DNA of 53,969 nt from an uncultured Agathobacter sp. (GCA_934307695.1 CAKRCS010000013.1:1-53969), one strand, 5' to 3'. Shown: positions 1 to 8,390, counted from the stretch's first letter. Notes: generated by a model from the letters alone, not told the origin. Made by a program: numbers and translations.

Positions 1-72
1 GCGATAGACGGGGCTCGAACCCGCGGTCTCGACCTTGGCAAGGTCGCGCGTTACCAACTACGCCACTATCGC
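1..72 (-). tRNA. tRNA-Gly (anticodon GCC)
   Basis: On the minus strand the sequence folds into a full cloverleaf. The acceptor strands GCGATAG and CTATCGC pair, the D arm closes with GCGT/ACGC, the anticodon stem CGACC/GGTCG encloses the loop TTGCCAA, and the T arm is GCGGG-TTCGAGC-CCCGT. The central GCC anticodon reads glycine GGC/GGU codons. The 3' end coincides with the window edge, so the discriminator base and any encoded CCA lie outside the window. Confidence 0.97.
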
Positions 73-104
73 ATTTCATTAAGCTGTTCTCGCGAACAAA
101 TGAT

Positions 105-133
105 ATGTTATCAGAAGATGATTTGCTTGTCAA
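105..133 (-). promoter_or_regulatory. promoter of tRNA-Gly
   Basis: On the minus strand a perfect TTGACA (128-133) is followed after 17 bases by TAACAT (105-110), about 30 bases upstream of the tRNA 5' end. This is a good sigma-A promoter. Confidence 0.7.
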
Positions 134-254
134 CAAATTTTTGGATTTTAATTTGAGTTTTTTCTGAATGCTTTTTCAGCACGAAGTTTTTTCAGTGTCA
201 TTTTTGCGTTTGGACTGTCATATAGTATAGAAACACATCCTGGAGGTAAATCGG

Positions 255-704
255 ATGAGCGCAAAAACAAAGATTGTTGTATTACACATGAAGGAACTTA
301 TTATGGTTGGAGCATTGGCGCTGTTTGCAATTCTACTTATCGTCCTTTTCGTTACATTCTCAGACCCAAAATCAAAACCAGAGGAAGCTCCAAGCGAGAC
401 CACAGAGACTATGGCTTATACTCCGGGAATCTACACATCAAATGTAAAGCTGAGTGATTCTGTTATCGAAGTACAGGTGACGGTCGATGCAGACCATATC
501 AATTCCATCGAACTGGTCAACCTCGATGAGACGGTCGAGACGATGTACCCGCTTGTCACACCGGTACTGAATGACCTGTCTGCGCAGATATTGGAGAAGC
601 AGTCCATTGAGGGAATCACTTACAATCCGGATAACCAGTACACTTCTGTTGTGCTTTACAATGCGATCGCTGCGGCATTGGAAAAGGCGACAGTATCAAA
701 ATAA
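255..704 (+). CDS. membrane-anchored protein with degenerate FMN-binding-like domain
   Basis: A 149-residue protein. The start is fixed by TGGAGGT eight bases upstream. Residues about 13-35 form one hydrophobic segment, followed by a charged/proline-rich linker (about 37-52). The extracytoplasmic part (about 55-148) has the layout of an FMN_bind domain: a GIYTSNV opening, a VQVTVDADHINSIELV strand pair, and a helix with YNAIAAALEKA at the end. The SGAT threonine that carries covalent FMN in true family members is not seen; the equivalent stretch reads YNPDNQYTS. It may therefore bind no flavin, or bind it non-covalently. Membrane anchoring is directly supported; the fold is inferred from the pattern. 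Function is unknown. Confidence 0.7.
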   Translation: MSAKTKIVVLHMKELIMVGALALFAILLIVLFVTFSDPKSKPEEAPSETTETMAYTPGIYTSNVKLSDSVIEVQVTVDADHINSIELVNLDETVETMYPLVTPVLNDLSAQILEKQSIEGITYNPDNQYTSVVLYNAIAAALEKATVSK

Positions 705-798
705 AAGTAAAAGACATTCAGTTGCAAATACAAGACAGGTGCGGTATCATTTATCTAAATTTGTGAAACTATTACCTATAAAAAGGAGAAGCACTGTT

Positions 799-1371
799 AT
801 GGCGGATTTACAAAAGATCTATGGGGACTGCTGGGGCGGAGAAGCCGGTGAGTGGAATACGTCTTTGCAGAACAAATATCTGGAGTATATGTTTGCCCGG
901 TTTCTGGAAGAGAATTTCGTTATCCGAAAGGACGATCACATTTTAAATATAGGCATCGGTGCCGGTTATTGGGATCGGTATCTGTCCTACAAAGTCCCGG
1001 ATGGCGCTTTGACCTCGATCGACATCGACAGAAGCTGTGCAGATAATTTTGCCGCCTGCCTCAAAAACGAAAACAACAACACGGTCGAGGTAATCTGCGC
1101 GGATGCGATCACATACGATTTTGGAAAGCAATTCGATCTGGTGACAATGGTTGGCTCTGCGGTGGCGGAATCCTGCAAGACAGATGCTATCATAAAGAAA
1201 GCAATTTCGATTCTGAAGGACACGGGAGCTTTGTATTTGCAGATACTACATAAGGATGCGGATTTCGATATAGACAGATTTTGTCGGGAAAATAAGGCAT
1301 CCATTACTGATCGATTTATCGATGATACTTACGATATCCACAGCGAATACTACCGTATCGTTAAATTGTAA
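799..1371 (+). CDS. class I SAM-dependent methyltransferase-like protein
   Basis: A 190-residue protein. The longer open frame from 571 overlaps the previous gene in a different frame. The start at 799 is preferred because AAAAGGAGA lies eight bases upstream. Motif I of class I methyltransferases is visible as ILNIGIGAGYW (about 47-57), then the acidic motif II SIDIDRS (about 73-79), and the motif IV region DLVTMVGSAVAES. Substrate cannot be predicted from sequence. The gene sits alone between an unrelated membrane protein and a terminator at 1386-1423. Family assignment is good; the target (small molecule or macromolecule) is unknown. Confidence 0.8.
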   Translation: MADLQKIYGDCWGGEAGEWNTSLQNKYLEYMFARFLEENFVIRKDDHILNIGIGAGYWDRYLSYKVPDGALTSIDIDRSCADNFAACLKNENNNTVEVICADAITYDFGKQFDLVTMVGSAVAESCKTDAIIKKAISILKDTGALYLQILHKDADFDIDRFCRENKASITDRFIDDTYDIHSEYYRIVKL

Positions 1372-1385
1372 ACAATCAATTTCCG

Positions 1386-1423
1386 GAGGGATATGTTTTA
1401 AACGACATACCCTCTTTTATTTT
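1386..1423 (+). terminator. rho-independent terminator after the methyltransferase
   Basis: GAGGGATATGT (1386-1396) pairs with ACATACCCTC (1405-1414), with one bulged A, and is followed by TTTTATTTT. Confidence 0.75.
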
Positions 1424-1525
1424 GCGGAGGATATTGTGCAGGAAACGTTTCTTAAACTCTGGCAGGGCAGATCCTATCAGGAGACCGGGAAAGAACTGAT
1501 GTATCTGTATGTGATCGCGAGATAA
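1424..1525 (+). pseudogene. remnant of an ECF-type sigma factor (region 2)
   Basis: About 34 codons read AEDIVQETFLKLWQ, then a short spacer, then MYLYVIAR and a stop. This is the region 2 signature of ECF sigma-70 factors (normally D-x-E-D-hydrophobic-x-Q-E-x-F-x-x-x-W, followed by the ...YLYxIARN helix). No region 1 or region 4 sequence is present. The fragment begins in the T-tract of the preceding terminator and has no ribosome-binding site. It is best read as a decayed piece of a gene lost from this place. Homology is recognised by motif only. Confidence 0.65.
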
Positions 1526-1539
1526 CCGCGTGTCTGCCA

Positions 1540-1568
1540 TTGACAAATACGTTTCCTTTCGTTATAAT
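1540..1568 (+). promoter_or_regulatory. sigma-A promoter of the duplicated ABC importer operon
   Basis: Perfect consensus: TTGACA (1540-1545), 17-base spacer, TATAAT (1563-1568). It drives the lipoprotein gene starting at 1699 and probably all six downstream genes, since no later promoter or terminator is seen before 7298. Confidence 0.9.
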
Positions 1569-1639
1569 CTACTGGTACAATTTAAGAAACTAAAGCGTTG
1601 GTGTGGAAAAGCGCGGGCGCGCAAAAAAAGAAGCCGCGA

Positions 1640-1676
1640 GGAAGCGATGAGCCGCATTGGTTTTGTCGCTTTTTTG
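1640..1676 (+). promoter_or_regulatory. possible attenuator hairpin in the ABC operon leader
   Basis: In the roughly 130-base leader, GGAAGCGA can pair with TCGCTTTT across an 18-base loop, directly followed by a T-rich run. It resembles a weak intrinsic terminator upstream of the first gene. No T-box or known riboswitch was recognised in this leader. Confidence 0.35.
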
Positions 1677-1698
1677 CTTTATTCAGGAGGAAAAATGT

Positions 1699-2685
1699 AT
1701 GAAAAAGAAAATCGTTTCAATGGTCATGGTTGCCGCAATGGCAATGGGACTGGCAGCATGTGGAAGCTCTGCAGCAGATGATCAGGCAGGCGCAGATGCA
1801 GACGGAAAGACCTATAAGGTTGGTGTGTGCCAGCTGGTACAGCATCCGGCGTTAGACGCTGCAACCGAGGGCTTTCAGGCAGCCCTTACGGAGAAGCTTG
1901 GAGATTCTGTAACGTTTGAGGTACAGAATGCATCCGGCGAGAGCACGAACTGCCCGACAATCGTAAACGGACTGATCTCCGATGGTGTGGATCTGATCCT
2001 TGCAAATGCGACAGCTCCGCTTCAGGCAGCAGCTTCTGCAACCGCAGATATCCCGGTTCTTGGAACCTCTGTAACCGATTATGCTACCGCACTTGAGATC
2101 GAGGACTGGACAGGTACAGTCGGCAACAACATTTCCGGTACATCCGATCTTGCACCGCTTGACCAGCAGGCAGCAATGCTTAACGAGCTGTTCCCGGATG
2201 CAAAGAGCGTTGGACTGTTATATTGCTCAAGTGAGCCGAACTCCGTATATCAGTGCTCCGTGATCGAGGGATACTTAAAGGATTACGGATATGAAGTTAC
2301 CTGGTATGCATTTACCGATACCAACGATGTTACTTCTGTCGCACAGTCAGCAGCAGATGCAAGCGATGTCATCTACATCCCGACCGACAACACCGCAGCA
2401 TCCAACACCGAAGCGATTGCAAACGTTGTGATCCCGGCAGGTGTTCCGGTTATCGCAGGCGAGGAAGGTATCTGCAAGGGCTGTGGTGTCGCAACCTTAA
2501 GTATCAGCTACTATGATCTTGGATATGCTACCGGCGAGATGGCATACGACATTTTGGTAAACGGGGCAGATGTTTCAACAATGGCAGTCAAGTATGCTCC
2601 GAATGTTACCAAGGAATACAATGCAGCAAACTGCGAAGCGTTAGCAATCACCGTTCCGGATGACTATACCGCGATCGCTGAATAA
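1699..2685 (+). CDS. ABC importer substrate-binding lipoprotein (ABC_sub_bind / TrpX type), copy 1
   Basis: A 328-residue lipoprotein. AGGAGG precedes the ATG at 1699, which makes this start better than the upstream in-frame one. The signal peptide MKKKIVSMVMVAAMAMG ends in a lipobox LAAC (Cys about 20). The mature part has two Rossmann-like lobes typical of ABC_sub_bind proteins, with ISDGVDLILANAT and GTSVTDY in lobe 1, NISGTSDL at the hinge, and YIPTDNTAAS and YYDLGYATG in lobe 2. It delivers a small solute, in characterised relatives often tryptophan or another amino acid-like ligand, to the permease at 2699 and ATPase at 3639. Ligand is not predictable here. The same scaffold recurs at 4446-5498. 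Confidence 0.88.
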   Translation: MKKKIVSMVMVAAMAMGLAACGSSAADDQAGADADGKTYKVGVCQLVQHPALDAATEGFQAALTEKLGDSVTFEVQNASGESTNCPTIVNGLISDGVDLILANATAPLQAAASATADIPVLGTSVTDYATALEIEDWTGTVGNNISGTSDLAPLDQQAAMLNELFPDAKSVGLLYCSSEPNSVYQCSVIEGYLKDYGYEVTWYAFTDTNDVTSVAQSAADASDVIYIPTDNTAASNTEAIANVVIPAGVPVIAGEEGICKGCGVATLSISYYDLGYATGEMAYDILVNGADVSTMAVKYAPNVTKEYNAANCEALAITVPDDYTAIAE

Positions 2686-2698
2686 TCAGGAGGTTTTT

Positions 2699-3646
2699 AT
2701 GGAATTTCTTATCGGTCTGTTAAATGCCATGCCCGGTGCATTAGCACAAGGCTTGATCTGGGGAATCATGGCAATCGGCGTATACATAACCTATAAGATC
2801 TTAGATGTCGCAGATCTGACCGTGGACGGCTCCCTTTGTACAGGGGGAGCGGTCTGCGTTATCCTGACGATCAACGGGGCTCCGGTCGGAGTCGCTTTTC
2901 TGATGGCTTTTGCCGCAGGACTTCTGGCGGGAATGATCACAGGTATTTTTCACACGAAGTTTGGTATTCCGGCAATCCTTGCAGGAATTTTGACGCAGCT
3001 TGCACTTTATTCCATCAACCTGCATATTATGGGCTGGGGAACGGACAACGGAAGCAAGTCCAATCTTCCAATCAGTGTGGATAAATACAAGCTGCTGGTA
3101 TCTGCGCGCTATGTGCGTGAGTTATCCTTGCGCAATCCGCTGGTGCTGCTTGCAATCTTTCTGGTGGTGATCATTGCGATCCTGTACTGGTTCTTCGGAA
3201 CAGAGCTTGGTGCGTCTTTGCGTGCGACCGGTGCAAACAGCAACATGGCAAGAGCACAGGGAATCAATACGAACACGACAAAGGTGCTCGGACTCATGCT
3301 CTCAAACGGACTTGTCGCTTTAAGCGGTGCACTTCTGGCGGAATATCAGGGATTTTCCGATGTCAATATGGGACGTGGCGCGATCGTTATCGGTCTTGCG
3401 GCGGTTATCATCGGAGAGGTTGTGTTTGGTAAGATCTTCCGCAATTTCAGTCTGAAGCTGTTATCCTGTGCTTTCGGTGCAGTGATCTATTACATCGTGA
3501 TCCAGTTCGTGCTTCGCCTCGGTTTGTCTACCGACGACCTGAAGCTGCTTTCTGCTCTTGTAGTGGCAATGTTCCTCGCGGTTCCATACTGGAAGAACAA
3601 ATATGTCGGCGGCAGGCGCAAGAAAGGAGGCAATGCAGATGCTTGA
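2699..3646 (+). CDS. ABC importer permease (BPD_transp_2 / TrpY type), copy 1
   Basis: A 315-residue, highly hydrophobic protein with about eight to nine membrane segments. The start at 2699 follows CAGGAGG, 13 bases after the lipoprotein stop. Conserved features of LivH/BMP-type permeases are visible: ILDVADLTVDGSLCTGGAV near the N-terminus, GILTQLALYSINL, LGASLRATGANSNMARAQGI (the cytoplasmic coupling region), and GLAAVIIGEVVFG. It forms the membrane pore of the first importer. The last eight bases overlap the ATPase gene, indicating translational coupling. Confidence 0.9.
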   Translation: MEFLIGLLNAMPGALAQGLIWGIMAIGVYITYKILDVADLTVDGSLCTGGAVCVILTINGAPVGVAFLMAFAAGLLAGMITGIFHTKFGIPAILAGILTQLALYSINLHIMGWGTDNGSKSNLPISVDKYKLLVSARYVRELSLRNPLVLLAIFLVVIIAILYWFFGTELGASLRATGANSNMARAQGINTNTTKVLGLMLSNGLVALSGALLAEYQGFSDVNMGRGAIVIGLAAVIIGEVVFGKIFRNFSLKLLSCAFGAVIYYIVIQFVLRLGLSTDDLKLLSALVVAMFLAVPYWKNKYVGGRRKKGGNADA

Positions 3647-4433
3647 GATTTCAAACATTTACAAAACATTCAATAAAGGCACGGTAAATGAAAAGACGGC
3701 ATTAAACGGGCTTTCCTTAAAGCTTGAGGAGGGCGACTTCGTGACCGTCATCGGCGGCAACGGTGCAGGAAAATCAACCATGTTAAACGCAGTAGCCGGT
3801 GTGTGGCCGGTGGACAGCGGCAGGATCATGATCGATGGTGTGGATGTGACGGCACTCCCGGAGCATAAGCGCGCAAAGTACATCGGACGCGTTTTTCAGG
3901 ATCCGATGACCGGAACGGCTGCAACCATGCAGATCGATGAGAATCTGGCACTGGCAAAGCGGCGTGGCAAAAAGCGCGGGCTCCGCACGAATCTGTCGAA
4001 GGCGGAGACCGCTGAGTTTAAGGAGCTGCTTAAGATTCTTGATCTGGGACTGGAGGATCGCCTCACCTCAAAGGTAGGTCTGTTGTCCGGCGGACAGCGG
4101 CAGGCACTTACCCTTTTGATGGCGACACTCGAAAAGCCGAAGGTGCTTCTTTTAGATGAGCATACGGCGGCACTCGATCCAAAAACGGCAGCGAAGGTGC
4201 TTGACGCGACGGAGCGTATTGTCGGGGCAAACCAGCTTACAACCCTGATGATCACACACAACATGAAGGACGCGATCACACACGGCAACCGCCTTGTGAT
4301 GATGAACGAAGGTCATATTATTCTGGATATCCGGGGTGAGGAAAAGGCAAAGCTTACGGTGGAGGAGCTTCTTCACCAGTTTGAGAAGGTAAGCGGTCAG
4401 GAGTTCACCTCAGATAAGGCAATTTTGGGATAG
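3639..4433 (+). CDS. ABC importer ATPase (TrpZ type), copy 1
   Basis: A 264-residue nucleotide-binding subunit. The ATG at 3639 is chosen over 3603 and 3633 because AAGGAGG lies eight bases upstream, and because it gives the same eight-base overlap with the permease as in the second copy. Walker A is GGNGAGKST (about 38-46), the Q-loop lies around GRVFQDPM, the signature is LSGGQRQAL, Walker B is VLLLDEHTAALDP, and the H-loop is MITHNM. It powers the permease at 2699-3646. Its N-terminal 40 residues are nearly the same as those of copy 2 (shared YKTFNKGTVNEK). Confidence 0.93.
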   Translation: MLEISNIYKTFNKGTVNEKTALNGLSLKLEEGDFVTVIGGNGAGKSTMLNAVAGVWPVDSGRIMIDGVDVTALPEHKRAKYIGRVFQDPMTGTAATMQIDENLALAKRRGKKRGLRTNLSKAETAEFKELLKILDLGLEDRLTSKVGLLSGGQRQALTLLMATLEKPKVLLLDEHTAALDPKTAAKVLDATERIVGANQLTTLMITHNMKDAITHGNRLVMMNEGHIILDIRGEEKAKLTVEELLHQFEKVSGQEFTSDKAILG

Positions 4434-4445
4434 GAGAGATGTTTT

Positions 4446-5498
4446 ATGAAAAAGAAAATAGTAGCTGTTTTATTAACTGCTGTGATGGCAATGGGGCTTG
4501 CAGCCTGCGGCTCCGGTACAGATGCCGGCGCAGACGCCAATACAGATGATGCGAAGGTATATAAGGTTGGAATCATCCAGTTTGTAGATGATGCTTCCTT
4601 AAACCAGATCGAGAAGAATATTGAAACAGAGCTTGATAAAAAGGGCAAGGAGCTTGGTGTGACGTTTGATTATGCGGATTACACCTTTAATGGTCAGGCA
4701 GATGCGACAACGCTCAACCAGATCACAACACAGCTGATCTCCGATGAGGTTGACGTTATCATCCCAATCGCTACACCGACTGCGCAGATCGTTCAGGCAG
4801 CAACGGAGGACAACCCGATTCCGGTTGTATTTTCCGCAGTATCCGATCCGGTCGGAGCAAGTCTTGTCGCTTCCATGGATGCACCGGGATCTAACATTAC
4901 AGGTACATCCGATGCACTTAACACCAACACGATCATGGATATGATCTTTGCAGCAGATCCGGATGCAGATTACATCGGATTGCTTTATTCAAAGAGCGAG
5001 GATGCTTCCACGCAGGCAATCGCAGATGCCAAGGCATATCTGGATGCCAAGGGCGTCGCATACATAGAGAAGACCGGAACAACAACAGATGAGGTTTCCT
5101 CCGCGGCAGATGCATTGGTGGCAGAGGGTGTAGATGCAATCTTCACACCGACCGACAACACGATCATGACCGCAGAGCTTGCAATCTATGAGAAGCTGGC
5201 AGATGCCAAGATCCCGCACTATACCGGAGCAGACTCCTTCGCGTTAAACGGTGCATTTTTAGGCTATGGTGTTGACTATGCAAATCTCGGTGTCGAGACA
5301 GCGGATATGGTCGTTGAGATTCTTGTTGACGGCAAGAATCCGGCAGAGATGGCAGTTAAGACCTTTGATAACGGCCTTGCAACCATCAATACACAGACCT
5401 GTGCTGCAATCGGCTATGATCTGGAGACGGTAAAGGCTGCACTTGCAGATTACTGCACTCAGATTTCCGAGATTGAGACAGCGGAAGAGTTTGAGTAG
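4446..5498 (+). CDS. ABC importer substrate-binding lipoprotein (ABC_sub_bind / TrpX type), copy 2
   Basis: A 350-residue lipoprotein beginning 12 bases after the first ATPase gene, with TAGGAGAG as ribosome-binding site. The signal peptide MKKKIVAVLLTAVMAMG leads to lipobox LAAC. The mature protein carries the same family landmarks as copy 1 (VYKVGIIQFVDD, ISDEVDVIIPIATP, NITGTSDA, FTPTDNTIMT, YGVDYANLG). Residues around the expected cleft differ clearly from copy 1, so the two proteins probably bind different but related ligands. It pairs with the permease at 5511 and ATPase at 6469. Confidence 0.88.
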   Translation: MKKKIVAVLLTAVMAMGLAACGSGTDAGADANTDDAKVYKVGIIQFVDDASLNQIEKNIETELDKKGKELGVTFDYADYTFNGQADATTLNQITTQLISDEVDVIIPIATPTAQIVQAATEDNPIPVVFSAVSDPVGASLVASMDAPGSNITGTSDALNTNTIMDMIFAADPDADYIGLLYSKSEDASTQAIADAKAYLDAKGVAYIEKTGTTTDEVSSAADALVAEGVDAIFTPTDNTIMTAELAIYEKLADAKIPHYTGADSFALNGAFLGYGVDYANLGVETADMVVEILVDGKNPAEMAVKTFDNGLATINTQTCAAIGYDLETVKAALADYCTQISEIETAEEFE

Positions 5499-5510
5499 GA
5501 GGAGCTACCG

Positions 5511-6476
5511 ATGTTTATTACCCCTGCAATTTTGCAGACTGCACTGGAAGTAGGACTTATCTACTCGCTGGTTGCATTATCCTTATATCTGAGTTTTTCC
5601 ATATTGAATTTATGTGATCTGTCCACGGACGGATGCTATACATTGGGATGTGCGGTCGGTGCAGTGGTGACGATTGCAGGGCATCCGATCCTTGCGTTGT
5701 TTGCGGCAATGCTTGCCGGTATCTGCTCCGGATTCATCACGGCATTTTTGCAGACACGGCTTGGCGTGGAGAGTATCCTTGCTGGAATCATTGTAAATAC
5801 GGGCTTGTATACGATCAACCTGATGGTCATGGGATTGTCCTCAAATATTTCTATCTTTGGCGTGGATACCGTATTTTCACTGTTCAAGGGACTGAGTGAT
5901 TCTGCCTTTTGGCTGAACTGGTACAAATTGATCCTGATTGCCGTGATCGTAGCAATCATGTGCATTCTGATGATCATTTTCCTAAATACGAGACTGGGAC
6001 TGTCCATCCGTGCAACAGGTGACAACCCGGCGATGGTCAAGTCATCCTCCATCAATCCGGCATTTACGATCACGGTCGGACTTTGCGTATCAAATGCATG
6101 TACCGGACTTGCGGGATGCCTGATCGGACAGTACAACAAGAGCTGTGACATCAATCTTGGAACCGGCATGGTCACGATCGCACTTGCTTCCTTAGTTATT
6201 GGGGAGACGCTGCTTGGAAAGCACGGAAGTGTCAAAAAAGGCATACTCGGAGTCCTGATCGGCTCCTGCCTGTATCGTCTGATCGTAGCAATCGCGCTTC
6301 GCTTAAATGTGCCGACAGAGGCATTTAAGCTGGTATCCGCGATCATCGTTGCGCTTGCGATCGCAATGCCGAAGCTGAAAGAATATGCAAGCCTTAAGCG
6401 CACGCAGGCACAGGCTATCGCACATCACAAAGCGGAGAACGCCGCCCTAAGAAAAGGAGACGATATCGATGCTTAA
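5511..6476 (+). CDS. ABC importer permease (BPD_transp_2 / TrpY type), copy 2
   Basis: A 321-residue polytopic membrane protein preceded by AGGAGGAG. It has the same family features as copy 1: FSILNLCDLSTDGCYTLGCA, GIIVNTGLYTINLMVMG, LGLSIRATGDNPAMVKSS and LASLVIGETLLG. A C-terminal basic, alanine-rich tail follows the last membrane segment. It forms the pore of the second importer, and its end overlaps the next ATPase gene by eight bases. Confidence 0.9.
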   Translation: MFITPAILQTALEVGLIYSLVALSLYLSFSILNLCDLSTDGCYTLGCAVGAVVTIAGHPILALFAAMLAGICSGFITAFLQTRLGVESILAGIIVNTGLYTINLMVMGLSSNISIFGVDTVFSLFKGLSDSAFWLNWYKLILIAVIVAIMCILMIIFLNTRLGLSIRATGDNPAMVKSSSINPAFTITVGLCVSNACTGLAGCLIGQYNKSCDINLGTGMVTIALASLVIGETLLGKHGSVKKGILGVLIGSCLYRLIVAIALRLNVPTEAFKLVSAIIVALAIAMPKLKEYASLKRTQAQAIAHHKAENAALRKGDDIDA

Positions 6477-7284
6477 ATTGGTAGATGTTTATAAGACCTT
6501 TAACAAGGGAACGGTAAATGAAAAGAAAGCGTTAAACGGGCTTTCCCTTGAACTGAACGAGGGCGATTTTGCAACGATCGTCGGCTCAAACGGTGCCGGA
6601 AAATCAACGATGTTCAACGCAATCGCAGGTAACTTTTTCGTGGAGAAGGGCTGCATTGAACTGGATGGGGAGGATATCACCTTCTCCCGCGAGCATCAGC
6701 GCGCAAAGCTGATCGGTTATCTGTTTCAGGATCCGATGAAGGGAACCGCGCCGAATATGACAATCGAGGAGAATCTTGCAATCGCATATCTGCGTGCAAG
6801 CACAGAGCGCCACCAGTATTTCAGCCGGATATCCAAGAAGGACAAGGAGATGTTCCGCGAGCATCTTGCATTGCTTGGCATGGATCTGGAGAACCGGATG
6901 AAGAACCCGGTAGGCTTATTGTCCGGTGGACAGCGGCAGGCACTTACGCTTCTTATGGCAACGATCGTGACACCGAAGCTGCTTTTACTGGATGAGCACA
7001 CGGCGGCACTTGATCCGGGAACCGCGGAGAAGGTTCTGACGCTTACGAGGAATATCGTTGCGGAGCGCAGCATCACCTGCCTGATGGTCACTCACAATAT
7101 GAATCAGGCATTAAGTCTCGGCAACCGTACCCTGATGATGGATAGCGGACGCATTGTGCTTGATATCAGTGGGGAAGAGCGAAGCCGCATGACGGTGGAG
7201 AATCTGCTTGAGAAGTTCTCCGTCGGTGCAGGCAAGGAATTTGATAATGACAGGATACTGCTTTCTTCTGTAAAGAATGAGTAG
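6469..7284 (+). CDS. ABC importer ATPase (TrpZ type), copy 2
   Basis: A 271-residue ATPase, last gene of the six-gene operon. The ATG at 6469 follows AAAAGGAGA. Walker A SNGAGKST, Q-loop YLFQDPMKG, signature LSGGQRQAL, Walker B LLLLDEHTAALDP and H-loop MVTHNM are all present and intact. It differs from copy 1 mainly in the helical domain, consistent with each ATPase having its own permease partner. A hairpin terminator follows at 7298-7327. Confidence 0.93.
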   Translation: MLKLVDVYKTFNKGTVNEKKALNGLSLELNEGDFATIVGSNGAGKSTMFNAIAGNFFVEKGCIELDGEDITFSREHQRAKLIGYLFQDPMKGTAPNMTIEENLAIAYLRASTERHQYFSRISKKDKEMFREHLALLGMDLENRMKNPVGLLSGGQRQALTLLMATIVTPKLLLLDEHTAALDPGTAEKVLTLTRNIVAERSITCLMVTHNMNQALSLGNRTLMMDSGRIVLDISGEERSRMTVENLLEKFSVGAGKEFDNDRILLSSVKNE

Positions 7285-7297
7285 AGCATAAAATGAA

Positions 7298-7327
7298 ATC
7301 TCCGGGAAAAGCTATTTTCCCGGAGAT
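7298..7327. terminator. bidirectional terminator between ABC operon and dus
   Basis: A perfect 13-bp stem, ATCTCCGGGAAAA with TTTTCCCGGAGAT, and a four-base GCTA loop sit between two convergent genes. The AT-rich flanks suit termination from both sides. Confidence 0.8.
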
Positions 7328-7333
7328 AACTGT

Positions 7334-8260
7334 TTAATCCCGGAACATCTCATCGACAAGGATTTTGTATTCTGCGTAGTTCTGGCACTTGCGGATCTTT
7401 TTTAACGTCTTTTCCCGTCCGGGAAAGCTATTTCCAAGAAATCCCCATATTTCCTTCATGTGCATAACGGCATCCTTCTCGCCGGAGAAAATGGAAAGAT
7501 AGCCGCAGTAGATCTCGTCGCAGAAGGCGCGGAGCTTTTCCTTCTGGGCAGAAACAGATAAGGTTTCACCTTTGATCTGCGCGGCAAGCCATGGCGTGGC
7601 TAGAAGTCCCCGCCCGATCATGATGTTATCCAGACGCGGGAAACGTCCGGTGATCGCGTCATAGCTTTCCAGGGAGACGACATCCCCATTATAGCACAGC
7701 GGAACATGAACCGTATCGTATGCCTGTTCAAAGCAGTCGAGATGCGGAACACCGTTGTAGAACTCAGCGCGTACACGCGGGTGGATGATAAGCTCGTCGA
7801 TCGGGTATTTGCGGTAAATATCAAGAATCGCACCCCATTCCGCAGCGGAGTGAAAGCCGATGCGCGTCTTTACGGATACACGGAAATCCGCGCGGCTGTA
7901 CACCTCATAGAGAAAATGATCCAGTTCCTCCGGATAGAGAAGGAGACCGGAACCACGCTTCTTGGAGGAGACGGTGCCGGAAGGACAGCCAAGGTTGATG
8001 TTGACGGTGTCGTAGCCGAACGCTGCGAGCTGATGCCCCATGTTGATGACTTCCTCTGCACGGTTGGACATAAGCTGAGGAATCAGGCGAAGCCCCTCGT
8101 TATTTTCCGGGGAAATATCCCGGAGGATCTTTTTGTTAAAGTTCTTTCCGGCGGGAATGAACGGCGTGTAGTAGGTATCGATACCACCGAAATTATGTAA
8201 AAAAGCGTTGCGGACAATATATCCGGTAATTCCCTCCAAAGGGGCGAGACTGATATGCAT
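7334..8260 (-). CDS. tRNA-dihydrouridine synthase
   Basis: A 308-residue flavoenzyme that reduces uridines in the tRNA D-loop using FMN and NAD(P)H. Family landmarks appear in order: APLEGITGYIVRN at the N-terminus (FMN site), NLGCPSGTV with the catalytic cysteine (about residue 95), KTRIGF, the IIHPRVR segment, CYNGDV, and MIGRGLLATPW. A C-terminal helical domain of about 70 residues completes the usual length. It is transcribed alone on the minus strand. Which D-loop position it modifies cannot be decided. Confidence 0.93.
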   Translation of the reverse strand: MHISLAPLEGITGYIVRNAFLHNFGGIDTYYTPFIPAGKNFNKKILRDISPENNEGLRLIPQLMSNRAEEVINMGHQLAAFGYDTVNINLGCPSGTVSSKKRGSGLLLYPEELDHFLYEVYSRADFRVSVKTRIGFHSAAEWGAILDIYRKYPIDELIIHPRVRAEFYNGVPHLDCFEQAYDTVHVPLCYNGDVVSLESYDAITGRFPRLDNIMIGRGLLATPWLAAQIKGETLSVSAQKEKLRAFCDEIYCGYLSIFSGEKDAVMHMKEIWGFLGNSFPGREKTLKKIRKCQNYAEYKILVDEMFRD

Positions 8261-8361
8261 GGTAAACTCCTAAATTGTTTATGGTTTTATAGGAAAATAT
8301 TTCCGTTAAAATGCGCCAGTTCCTATTATACAGAAGTTCGGTTATCTGGAAAGAGTTTTTG

Positions 8362-8390
8362 TTGTGTTTTCGGAAGAAAAAAGATATACT
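8362..8390 (+). promoter_or_regulatory. promoter of thyA
   Basis: TTGTGT (8362-8367), 17 bases, TATACT (8385-8390), 44 bases upstream of the thyA start. Confidence 0.6.

Noticed and set aside
1569..1698. T-box leader for the TrpXYZ-like importer
   Set aside because: No T-box sequence (TGGNACCGCG-like) or specifier stem is present.
5636..6403. 255-codon minus-strand frame opposite the second permease
   Set aside because: Antisense shadow of a clear permease gene, without a start site.
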